NCBI GenBank assembly: GCA_033002965.1
Contig: JAURVB010007288.1
Location: 86,324 to 150,323 of the forward strand
Length of the DNA: 64,000 bases
Direction of reading: 5' to 3'
DNA from: Piper betle
Lineage: Eukaryota; Streptophyta; Magnoliopsida; Piperales; Piperaceae
Under the pieces are notes generated by a model. That model saw only the letters and a list, made by a program, of their open reading frames with translations, searched no databases and was not told the origin of the DNA. Shown here one piece after another: positions 23,424 through 34,847 of the stretch (its first letter is position 1; each line of letters opens with the position of its first letter). The translations under genes were made by a program, and so were the position numbers.

Positions 23424-24843
23424 CTAGCAGTTCCTCAACAATAGGATAAAATAGAAAGAGGTATTGCCGAAAACTGTTTCAAACATGGTCAGTTTAATTG
23501 TGCTATGGAAACTGCTTTTATAGCAATATTCTGCCCATGGCAGCCATTTCATCCACTCCTTAGGCCTTGAACTAGTGAAGCAGCGTAAGTACATCTCAAG
23601 AGTCGTCTTGATTACTTCAGTTTGTACATCAGACTCTGGATGATAGGCAGATGATAAGTTGAAAGACATCCCTTGTAACTTAAACAATTGTTACCAGAAC
23701 GCACTTAAAAATACAACATCTCTATCACAAACAATCATCATTTGACTGTCCGCATCTCTCTCACCATTTCCTATAGTAACACCCAATTTCTCCCTTGTAG
23801 CTATTGATAGTTGAAGTTTATCAGCAAGAATGGCACTCAAAAAATTATGTGCGCTGCCGGAATATATGAACACATAGACTTGATGTTTGTTGATGTGACC
23901 ATAAAGTTTCATGATTTGAAGACTAACAGTTCTAGCCAAGGCATGATAGGAGATTTCAAGCACAGCTATACCATCATCTATGAATTTTGTAACAAGATTC
24001 AGATCACTTCCCTTCAGTTCAGAAACTTCCAATTGCACCTCAATCCGAAATAATTTTTTACATTTGTGGCCTACAGAAAATTTCTTATCATAGTGATAAC
24101 ACAAGCCTTTTCTCTTCTCTCTTTCAATTCTGCGTATGAAATCATTTTAACAGGCATTGAAGTGGCCATTATGTTGGATGGACTCAACAATCTGCCTTGT
24201 GCTCCTGAATTGGCATTTGCATATCTCTTGGAGTCATTTGATCCATTTTTGTGTGAAGCAGACAAGGATGCATACCAATTATGCTCAAACATATAAGCTA
24301 GTCCAACAACTTCTAAAGTTCGAGATCTCCCTGATTTCACTTCCAATCAATGTGTTCCATTAATCCATTTGAATATGAGCTAACTTACTGATACTTCGCA
24401 AGGTCTCCAACTCTAGTCAGCAACTGATTAAACTTCTTAGTGTAGTCGAACATTGAACCTTTCTGCAGAGGTCTAGTAAGATCACCATAATAGTTTGCAA
24501 ACACATTTGTAACAAATCTCAAACGGATGTTGTGCTTTAGCTCTTCCTAGTGATTCAGCCAAATATATACTTGTGCTACCTACCTCCTGTACATAAATCT
24601 TTTATGCAATATGTGGTTGTGAATTTGGTACATGAATGTGAATCAAAATTGGTGAATTTCAGACATTGATCAAATTTAGTATGAATTCCATTGATCAATT
24701 CAAATATCTGCTTAATGGTTTGAGCTTGTTCCTTTTAAAATTCAGATTGAGATCACTGCATTCTAGTGATAGTGAGATTCAGATCCATTGCCATATTTTC
24801 GATCTGACTTACTCGAGGATCGTTATCGTCGCACACTGATACC
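23424..24843 (-). pseudogene. Ty3/gypsy gag-protease-integrase remnant with RT-RNase H deleted
   Basis: Read on the minus strand from 24843 down. A gag segment has FDYTKKFNQLLTRVGDL near 24440. Next come a linker ending AELKERREKA, a zinc-knuckle start CYHYDKKFSVGHKC near 24080 and a protease-like stretch ALARTVSLQIMKLYGHINKH followed by YSGSAHNFL, where D[ST]G is usual. The frame then passes directly from TIGNGERDADS into IVCDRDVVFLSAFW, which belongs to the integrase core, and on to FKLQGMSFNLSSAYHPESD and ECYK-type integrase sequence down to 23424. Reverse transcriptase and RNase H are therefore missing through one internal deletion. Frameshifts occur at about 24090 and 23690. Confidence 0.88.
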
Positions 24844-26047
24844 TGTTGGAATAATTTCAATGACGTGTAAATATATACGGTCAAAACAAATAATATAATG
24901 ATAAATTCGAATATCGTCCCATAGAGAGATAAATTTCCTTAAATTGATTAAAGAAAATAAAATGAAAAACAAAACAGACACAATCTAGTTAACTAAATCT
25001 AAATAATAGCTTTAAATTAAATGCGAAGTTAAAATGATAAAACTCGTTCTAGAGTCGAATTTCTCTTAACATTAATTTAATCTTCATCACATCTTACTCT
25101 CATCTTTTATTCCCTCAGATTGTCGATCTAAGATAATTATATGACATGGTGGCTCCCGCTCCTTCATGTTTTTATTATTTTGCCTCAAGTTCTACCTCCC
25201 GGAGATAATTGATTAATCAACAAAATAATGCATTAAGATTTGCCTTACAATCGCATACGGTGTTGTGTATCTCCCGACCACAATGACAAACAAGTCAAAA
25301 GACTCGTCGTATGATGAATTATCAATGACTAATCTAATTAATTTCTCCCAAAATCTAATTAAACTCATGATTTAAAAAATAGGCAATCAATCTATTCTTA
25401 ACATTAAGAGCATGGTAATTCAAATAATCTAATTGAATAAAAGAGTAAGAGGTTGAAATGAATTTAATTAAACCATGTTAAATTCCATTCTTCTCTAGAG
25501 CTAAATAAAAAACTACTCCATAATAAAAATAGTAAACAAGATAAAGAAGAAACTAGTTTTTATTATGAAAGGGAAATAATTACAAAAACTAGAACTATTT
25601 CTTTTACTAAACTTCTAAACCAAGAGTTAAGATATCTCAAACAACAAATGACTACCCCTTTATATAGAAGATGAGATACCCAGGAGATGCAAGAACGTGA
25701 GGAAGGATTTCACAACTCGATGTGGTCTAATTGATTATGATGTCCGATAAAGTTTCCAACTCCCCGACAACGGCGCCAAAGCTATGAATAGCCATCCTCA
25801 TCGAGCTTTGCCGACACCAAAAATTGTAGCCATCAATGGGTGGGTCCAATGCTCTAACAAACAAATCCTAAGCTTAATTTATTTCATCTTTTTCTGCATT
25901 AAAACTCCAAAAGTAAACATATCTCATAAAATATTAATTAACTAGAATATAATGATAAATATCACCTAATTAATAATGTTTATTCCCGTGAAGTACAAAA
26001 TCACATTAAGAAGATGGGTAAATATTGCATACTTTAAACACTTAACA
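24844..26047 (-). repeat. Solo LTR of the Athila/Tat-like family, target duplication ATACC
   Basis: On the plus strand it runs TGTTGGAATAATTTCAATG to ACACTTAACA and is flanked on both sides by ATACC (24839-24843 and 26048-26052), an exact 5-bp target-site duplication. It matches the LTR at 46250-47365, which borders Athila/Tat gag, and that sets the minus-strand sense. It has an unusual insert near 25760-25830 that looks like primer-binding-site sequence. Confidence 0.93.
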
Positions 26048-26288
26048 ATACCATTTTGTTATCAGTTTTCAGTGTTGACAGAATTTCTTTACTTAACAAA
26101 TTGTAAGGATGTGAATCAACTTATGAATTACCCAAGTTGTGGATCGCTTTAGAAGATTGAAGATTATGAAGAATTGAGAACAAGAAAAAAGGATGATCAG
26201 AGATAAATGTTTGAGAAATTGACGAGAAGAATTTGGAGGAAGAGAGCAGAAATGAAGAAGAAAAACAACAGATTGGGTTGAATTTCAA
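26048..26288 (-). repeat. Primer site and LTR stub of the invaded gypsy element
   Basis: Without the solo LTR, the minus strand reads ...AACAAAATGGTATCAGTGTGCGACG, a tRNA-Met type primer site directly ahead of the gag remnant at 24843. The sequence to the right (GACAGAATTTCTTTACTTAAC, then AG-rich DNA) should be the 3' end of that element's 5' LTR, cut off at 26288 by another Athila-type LTR fragment. Confidence 0.65.
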
Positions 26289-27384
26289 ATTGTATTCTTA
26301 TCGTTCCCACGGAGAGATGAATTTCCTTAAATTAATAAAAGAAAATAAAACTAATAGAAAAACAAAAATAATTGACTTAACTAAATCTAAATAATAACTT
26401 TAAACAAAAGAAGAAGTTAAAATGATAAAACTCGTTCTAGAGTCGAATTTCTCTTAACATGAATTTAATCTTCATCACATCTTACTCTCATCTTTTATTC
26501 CCTTGGATTGTCAATCTAGGATAATTATATGACATGGTGGCTCCCGCTCCTTCATGTTTTTATTATTTTGCCTCAAGTTCTACCTCCCGGTGATAATTGA
26601 TTAATCAACAAAATAATGCATTAAGAATTGCCTTACAATTGCATACGGTATTGTGTATCTCCCGATTTCAACGACAAATAAGTCAAAAGACTCGTCGTAT
26701 GATAAATTATCAATGACTAATCTAATTAATTTCTCCCAAAATCTAATTAAACCTCATGATCGAAGATATAGGCAATCAATCTATTCTTAGCATTTAGAAT
26801 ATGATAATTCAAACAATCCAATTGAATAAATGAATAAGAGGTTGAAATAAATTCAATTAAATCATATTAAGTTCCATTCTTCTCTAGAACAAAATAAAAG
26901 ACTAGTCCATAATAAAAATAGAAAACAGTATAAAAAAGAAAATAGTTTTCATTATGAAAGAGAAAAGAATTACAAAACTAGAACTATTTCTTCTACTAAA
27001 CTCCTAAACCAATAGTTGAGATGTGATATCTCAAACAATAAATGGCCACTTTTATATAGAAATGGAGATATAAGAATTTCGAAGAGGGTGTTTACAAATC
27101 GACGTAGTCTAATTAATTATGATGTCCCTTCAAGTTTCCAACTCTTTGACTCCATTGAACTCCATAAATTGTAATCATTGGGTGGGCCCAAGTGGCATGA
27201 CCATTCAATTCCAAAGCTTAATTTGTTTCATCTTTTCTTCATTGAAACACCAAAATTAAGCATATCATAAATATAATTAACTAGAATATAAGAAAATATC
27301 ACCTAATTAATAATATTTATACCTTGAAAGTATAAAATCATATAAAAAACCGGGGTAAATATTATATATTTTAAACACTTAATA
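26289..27384 (-). repeat. Truncated Athila/Tat-like LTR
   Basis: Aligns with 24844-26047 from its 'CCCA..GAGAGAT(A/G)AATTTCC' block to the end (CACTTAATA) but lacks about the first 70 bp. It contains the family's AAAACTCGTTCTAGAGTCG and GACATGGTGGCTCCCGCTCC blocks. It is followed directly by family-M LTR sequence that has lost its own first ~0.9 kb. Confidence 0.85.
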
Positions 27385-30300
27385 GTACCTCGCCCTGAGC
27401 CTCTCGATCCACCCACCTACGTCGATCGCTCTTATGGATACTCATCTACATATATATTGGAAAATCATCAATAATAAAAAAGTTTGATTGCTGATCTGAA
27501 AATAATGACTATTAATCAATACTAATAGATGCATATCCTAACAACCACGAGAAAACTGAAAACTTTTAGAATATATCAGAAGGCTATAAGCATGGGTAGG
27601 TCAGCCAAACATCATACTCAAGATTTATGATTGACAAATCAACGACAACACATTATAAGCATACTTGCACCCACACATCCTCTATATATCACCCACCATG
27701 GTACTCAGATGATTCGGAACAAAGTGCCACAAATGATAAAAATATCTTGTGTCATGTAGTATCCTACTTACATTGCATTACTTTACAATGTATAGGAGCA
27801 CTAGTATAATTCTTACATCTTCGTACCACTTTCTCCCTTGTTTGTAAAATTGTAAACCTTCATTGTACTTATATAATAATAAGCTTTGGTAGAGACTTAT
27901 ATCATAAGCTTTCTGGATCTTAAGTTCAAAAACCACAAGTGATCTCCTCCTTAAAGTTCTATTAAAGTGCGGTAAACTTGGCAACATGGTTCGATATCGT
28001 TGAAAACGGATAATATGTAACTGATGTCATCTTATCATCTAAAACTCAAAGAAATCTTCACTCAGGAAGTCAAGAAGAAGATGAAGTAGAGGATCATGCA
28101 AACCTGGTCGAATCATGCTTCTTGGCCTAACTCAGTGAGCTCAACCCAATATCCAAATAAATGATGAAACCTGAATCACAATGGCACACAAAATGAGGGA
28201 GGCCACAATACATGCACTTACATTAGGATATTTAGTTAACTTAATTATTTTACTTAGTTACTTGTAAAACCTTATTAGGTAACTTAATTTGGGTAGGAGT
28301 TGCAAGTAGACTTATTGGATAAATTTCATGAAGAGTGGAACCCTAGCTTAATTGATTGGGCTTCACTAGATAATTTTTCTTTTGGACCAAACGATGTTGA
28401 ATTGGGCTAAAAATAGGACCAATCAGCCAAAACACCGTACAGGTCATACAAAAAAAATCTCCATGGGCTAAAAAATTGGCCACCAACACATGAACAAGGC
28501 CTTCTATGGTAAGGCTAAGGTGCTAATGGTAGTGTTCTTGGCCCGCGTATCTATCTTCCTAGGGTTAGTTTCACGGGCTTGTGCACTCCAATAAATTTAA
28601 GGAAATTTATGGAAGCTAGCCAACACCTTAAACTACAATTATAGAAAGTTTCAGACCAATAAGCTAGTCATCCAAACCTGAAACAATCCGGCAGTGGAAG
28701 GTATTGGCATAAACATTTTTTAAACTGGATCAACCACTAAGGCTTGGGGAATTTCTTTAAGGAAATATATCCATCCAAATGCTACCAAATTTTATGGATA
28801 TTGTTAAGTGTTTAAAATATATAATATTTACCCATGTTTTTAATATGATTTTATACTTCTCGGGTCTAAACATTATTAATTTAGTGATATTTTTCATTAT
28901 ATTCTAGTTAATTAATATTTTATTATATATGCTTAACTTTGATGTTTTAATGCAGAAAAAGATGAATAAATTAAGCTTTGGATTTGATTGGTCATGACAC
29001 TTGGCGCAACCCAATGGTTACAATTCATGGTGTTCAATGGAGTCGAACAGTTGGAAACTTGAAGAGACATTATAATTAATTAGATTACGTCGATTTGTGA
29101 ACACCCTCTTCAAATTCTTGTATCTCTACTTCTATATAAAGGGGTGGTCATTTGTTGTTGATCATATCTCATCTCTTGGCTTCAGATTGTAGTAGAAGTA
29201 GTAGTTTTAGTTTTTGTAATTTCTTTCTCTTTTCGTAATAAAAGTTAGTTTCTTCTTTATATTGTTTTTTATTTTTATTATGGAGTAGTCTATTATTTCG
29301 TTCTAGAGAAGAATGGAACTTAACATGATTTAATTGAATTTATTTCAAGCTTTTACTCTTTTATTCAATCGGAATGTTTGAATTATCATATTCTTAATGC
29401 TAAGAATAGATTGATCACCTATTTTTAGATCATGAGGTTTAATTAGATTTCGGGAGAAATTAATTAGATTAGTCATTGATAATTCATCATACGACGAGTC
29501 TTTTGACTTGTTTGTCGTTGTGGTCGGAAGATACACAACACCGTATGCGGTTGTAAGGCAATTCTTAATGCGTTATTTTGTTGATTAATCAATTATCACC
29601 GGGAGGTAGAAATTGAGGCAAAATAATAGAAGCATGAAGGAGCGGGAGCCACCATGTCATATAATTATCCTAGATCGACAATCCGAGGGAATAAAAGATA
29701 AGAGTAAGATATAATGAAGATTAAATTCATATTAAGGGAAATTCGACTCTAGAACGAGTTTTATAATTTTAACTTCGCTCTTTATTTAAGTTAGTATTTA
29801 GATTCCGTTAAGTTAATTATTTCTGTTTTGTTCTTAATTTTATTTTCTTTAATTAATTTAAGACAATTCATCTCTCTGTGGGAACGATAACCTAATTTAT
29901 CATTATACTACTTGTCTTGACCGTGTATACTTGCATGTTATTAAAAATAGTCTAACAGATATCAACCAGGGATATATTCTAAGGTCTAAGTGTTGGTTCA
30001 AGGAATTTAACTACCAAATAACTAGGGTTTAGCATTTTACAACTGAAAGAACTGGGGTTTTAACTTGATTCTCGTCCACTCAAAATTACCAAATTAATTA
30101 AATAAGTAAGTGACACCCAAATTATCCAAAATTTATTGTGTTTTATGTGCACTTAGAAGTCTTTGTATAATTTTTACACATTTTATGGAACCTTTTAATA
30201 GTCTCAATAGAGAGCACAATCTCACAGCATGACACAACATAACATACAACACAACAAGCATCAACTAGTTTTAGGGGTTATGTTTAAACTATTAATGACT

Positions 30301-31616
30301 TTATTTAGCTTGGTATTTTAGCATGCGTTATCAAATATATAACCCTAGAAGTATGAAAATGATTGTAGCAAAATAAAATCTAAAATAGGGTGTAAAAATT
30401 GGGGAAATGGGCAGTTAAATCACTGTAAACGTGAAAGATGCCACTTTTTGTAAGGTTGGCATCCATGCATGCTAAAAATATCTTAACTAGGTGTGGCAAG
30501 CTTGATAAAACTTGTAGGTGCATCATTGAACCAAATGCAACAAGAATCATGCAAAATAAAATCCAAAGCATGAGAAAGATAGGTTCTACCAAATTAGTGC
30601 ATAATGAGGCATATATATTAAAACAAATTTGTACTCACAGAAATGATGTGATTCAAAACATGAAATGCTCATAACAGGTAGTTCTACAAGAAAAAAAAAT
30701 TCAAGAAAAATATGAACCAAAGCACAAACGTACATAGCACATCACCAAATGTCAGGTAGAGAGGAAAAGGCAGAACCTTTTACCTCAAGGAAGTCTCTTG
30801 GGGCTTCCTACCCCAAAAACATCTACTTCTAGGGCTTCTAAGGTCTTGGAGAGGGCTGGGAAAGGTCTATCAAGACTATGGTGGAATTGGATAAAGAAGG
30901 GAGAAAGGGGAAGGTCAGAGGAGAAGAGTCATTTGGTGAAAAGAGTGGAAATACATAGGTTTTTATAGGCAGAAAACTTCCTCCAGTGCAAGGGTGCTAG
31001 CCCAACATCATTGCACTAGACTTTGCCAAGACGGACAATGGAAAGGCATGGGTCAGGGCATGCGAGGGTGGAGGGAACTGAACTGCACAATAGGAGAGTC
31101 TGGGTGCAAGGGCCCTTGCAAGGTGCCTTGTGCTGGCCGAAAAATGAGGAAACCCTAATTTGGGTGCAAGGGCGCCGGCTGGGTGTCTTTGCATCCAAAC
31201 GAAGGTTGGGAAAACCCTTAGGAATGGTGCAAGGGTGCTGGTATGGTGCCCCTTGCGCTAGGTGTAGTTTGCATGCACTTATGGTTTTCACCCTGAGCAG
31301 TTGGGGACAACCTCAAGAACCAAGCTACGGGTCTCAAAGGGCTGGGATCAACCAAAAGAGGTTCCACACATGATAAAGAAATCTAGAGTCGACAGAAATG
31401 TGGTTCTAAGACCTAAATTGACTCGACAAGACAAAAATTAAAAATAAGAGCCAAAATGACGCAATGTCTATCTGAGCTGTGCCAAACACTTGGGGAGATT
31501 ATGGCCATGGCCCATAAAGAGCATACCATTCATACACACGTGGAAAATTCAGCCGGAAAATGTATCTCAATCTGGGTCAATACAAAAACCATTGGACAAA
31601 AAACCTGGGTTTAACA
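27385..31616 (-). repeat. 3' LTR of the large family-M element (5'-plus end lost)
   Basis: The minus-strand start is TGTTAAACCCAGGTTTTTTG at 31616, next to a polypurine tract. The other end is cut at 27385, about 0.9 kb short of the family's normal end. Without the nested solo LTR it is ~3.08 kb, so the complete LTR would be close to 4 kb. A TATA-like CTATAAAAACC (minus strand, near 30960-30970) with GTGCAAGGGTGCTAG blocks upstream marks the U3 promoter. Confidence 0.85.
28802..29957 (+). repeat. Solo Athila/Tat-like LTR nested in the family-M LTR, target duplication GATAT
   Basis: Starts TGTTAAGTGTTTAAAATAT and ends AATAGTCTAACA. Both sides carry GATAT (28797-28801 and 29958-29962), an exact target-site duplication. 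It is inverted relative to the copies at 24844-26047 and 46250-47365, and family-M LTR sequence resumes immediately after it. Confidence 0.95.
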
Positions 31617-34300
31617 ATCTCCCTACTTAAGAAAATTTTGTCCCGTAAATTTTCCTAAGGTTGTACACTTACAGAAGGCCACACACACAATCACAACATA
31701 CACCCGAAGAAGTAAGGGTGTGCAAGTATCTCAAATAAACACCTATTTTCTTTTCTTTGCTGATTTCTCAGGTGTGCAAGTACCTCATCTCGTGCATCGC
31801 TACACCTTGTCCTGGAGCTCTCAAGGGAAATGTACTTATAGCTGGGATCCAATGTCGAATTACTTATTGCAATGACGGGCTACTCAAATCCAGAGTCATG
31901 GACGTGCTCTCAAGGTGTATTCCATAAGCATCTTAATACCTCTATCCTCATTCATAATGAGTACACTGTGGTGTGCAGAGGAGAATAACTCAACTGAATG
32001 AATCCCCGTTCGTACACCTCCCGTAGCCGACTCTTGAGTTTCTAGACCTCAAATGGTGACACCTGGTATGATGTATCGTATGTCTTCACTGTTGGTTCAT
32101 CACTTGGTAGCACCTCAATGGAAAGCTCTGTCTTCTTGGCTGGTGGTAACTCTGGTGTCTCCTCAGGAGTCATGTAGTTAACCCTCTATCAGGATGATGA
32201 TCAGTCGTAGGCAGCACTAGCCACTCATCGATGGCCACAATGCTAGCAAGGAATACCCTGCATCCTATGTTTATCAACTTCTGGATTCTTTGGAAGACGA
32301 TGAGGTTATCTTTGCAACCTCTACCTCTGCTGTGAAGCGTGACTCTCTCATTGAGTGTGAGGCTAAACTTACTTTGTCATCCAATCCATCCCAAAGATGG
32401 CATCCAACTCACTCATCGGAAAAACAACAAAGTCGAGCAAGAAACCATCTCTTTGGATGACAACAAGAATACCATCTCACATACACTCTAGTGGTGAGAG
32501 AAGTTCTGACTGGTGTCGATTAGACTAAGTTGTGTCCTATCTCATCTATCATCACACCAATCCTATCTAAGAATGGTCTAGCTAGAAAAGTATGTGTATT
32601 GCCCGAATCAAATAAGACTACGGTGTGAACTATATGGATGAGGAGTGTACCCATGATAACGGTGGCATCTTGTACTGCCTCCTCAGTTGTGGCTGCATAC
32701 ATCGTGTCATATTGCTTCGGTCTTGCAGTCTACATCTGATCATCCACCGGGCCATCTTTCTACCTGGCATCATCACTCAGCTTCTTGTGCCACATCCACT
32801 ACTAACAACGCCTGCCTGTCTTTCTTGTGCTCTCTATATTGTCTATCTTCCAATGCTTGCTGGTCATCCCTAAGCTGCTGCCCTTGAGGATGGGCTGGAG
32901 GTGTAGGTAGGAGTGGCTGCCATGAGGGGTGTCATGTAGGGGTGGCCGCTATGGTGGTGTAGGCTAGCTCTCCAATATGGCTGTGATCTTTTGTACTACT
33001 GCTATCATGTGGTCGGTAATGTAGTTGTTGTTGCAGCGTTGTTGCAGTCCGTCCACAGCATACAGGTGTGCACTGCCCTATCTTGCCTCATTTGAAACAA
33101 ACACCTATGGTCCTTGGGCAAGGCACCATCATGCCTCCTCTGGCAATGTGGGGATCTGAGGGACTCCATGTAGTCTCCCGCATGCGGCTAGACTAGGGTC
33201 TGGAACGTCTGAGTCTGCTAGGGAAACCTCTGTAATTGCTCACCATCGTAGCATACACCTATCACTCCATCATTAGTCCTGTGCCTTCTGGTCCTTGACT
33301 GGCCTGTAACCTTTGACTGGTGATGCGAGTCATGGGCATGCTCACACTTAGGTGCCCACATAACTACCTTTGCCAAGGTTCTATAGCCGAAGTGGCTACA
33401 ACGGATTTGATGCTGATCCTTAATCACAAAACAAACTTGGTAGTCTGCTCTATCTCACTGGAGAAGCTGCTAGGTGCAAACCTCTCCAAGATCAGGAACC
33501 TCGCATGATACTCAACTACTGATATACTCTCCCATGCTCTAAAGCCAAAAATTCCTTCTTCGGACTTCAGACGGAGGACTACAATTATTGGACATAGAAC
33601 ACATCCTTGAACTCAGGAATGGTTTTCCCAAGGGCATCCCTGATGATAGCATGTAATACAGCTCTATTGCAGGTGGAACTATGTGAACATGTGGAAACTA
33701 TGCTCTCGGTGGTGACTAGGGTGGTATTCTTCCAAGCTTCGAGGTCTCGACCGGGTTGCCTGTGTGGGTCTCTTCTCCAATCTAGGTACTGCCACAGCCA
33801 TATGCCTGACTCTCTCCAAGAATATGATTAAATTCTAACAAAACTATTGTAGGTCCTCTCAGGCTCGTAACTACTCCTCCTAAAGAGCCTGCTGCTCCAC
33901 ACTTAATATCATGATGATCTCTAGCCGTGAATCAGCCACCACATCACACACTGGCTAATGGGATTGGCTAGTGTGTGTCAGCATCGGTGGGGAACTGCGT
34001 TTGAGTGATGGATTACATTTGTATGAATGATTAGCTATCTAAATGGTCACACATGCAAGTCTGCTGATCTGATCCAAGCAAAATGAATCTCATACACACA
34101 CACCCCTCTTATAACAACACAACCATAAAACATTGCTGGCGAGTAGGCCATGGATTGGCTCATTAGGGGTACCATAACAACACTTAACAAGAGTCATACA
34201 AGACCATACCACATCTCAACATACCATACTATATGTTCACATACAAGACTTTCAAAGGTTGACCGACTCAATAGTCCAAAACCTAGGCCTTGTTACCAAG
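31617..34300 (-). pseudogene. Family-M gypsy internal region: gag, protease, start of RT
   Basis: Order on the minus strand: tRNA-Met primer site at 34285-34300 (CTTGGTAACAAGG), gag region 34260-33000, protease, then pol start. Near 33110 the gag zinc knuckle reads VCFK then a stop where Cys is expected, then GKIG. The protease frame at 32702-32520 has VVLFDSGNTHTFLARPFLD, with the D-S-G active-site triad where D-T/S-G is normal. Around 32260-31930 the frame gives GCRVFLASIVAIDE, then LSIEVLPSDEPTVKT and LREVYERGFIQLSYSPL, the N-terminal part of Ty3/gypsy reverse transcriptase. The rest of RT, RNase H and integrase is missing, and the sequence jumps to the pol tail and polypurine tract near 31640. 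Many stops are present, and it is non-functional. Confidence 0.87.
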
Positions 34301-34847
34301 TCGTAGCACCCCAATTCGGCCCAAACCCACATTGAACCTTGATGCTATAATTTGGAAACTTATTCGTTGGGCTATTGATTAGTGTTAACATCACAAAAGT
34401 AGATCTCAACCCTCCATAAGGCTCGAGATAGGAAACCTTATCAGGGCTTACATACAATACATGTTTGCCATACTACCATCAGAAAGCTCTTATACTTAAT
34501 GCTCCAAACATGAGTACTCTGAGTCACAAGAGAGGCAGCACCTCCCTTGCAACTAAGAGGGGACTTTGTATATGCTAATGACCAATCCGAGCTACATGAA
34601 GTAATAACCTTAATGTAGTTAAAAGGTTGAGCTTTTAATAATGCGGATGCATGATCTAGTTCTTATACTTAGTTCAGATTTTGGGTTAGGTATTTTATCC
34701 TTAGATGATGTTGATCGTACTTCATATGGAAATATATGGGCCATGGTTACCTATTCTACATAGCCCAATACAGAATTAAAATGCAGAGTCATTCTTTGAG
34801 TGTCAGGGCATTATACCCTAACACTCAGTCTTCATGTGGATCTCTAC
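34301..34847 (-). repeat. Family-M 5' LTR, segment 1
   Basis: Begins next to the primer site with TCGTAGCACCCCAATTCGG and runs with the same block order as 56588-57130. It is interrupted at GGATCTCTAC by the composite element that follows. Confidence 0.85.

Noticed and set aside
31023..31373. 116-codon plus-strand frame
   Set aside because: Antisense across the promoter part of a family-M LTR; no domain and not kept in other copies.
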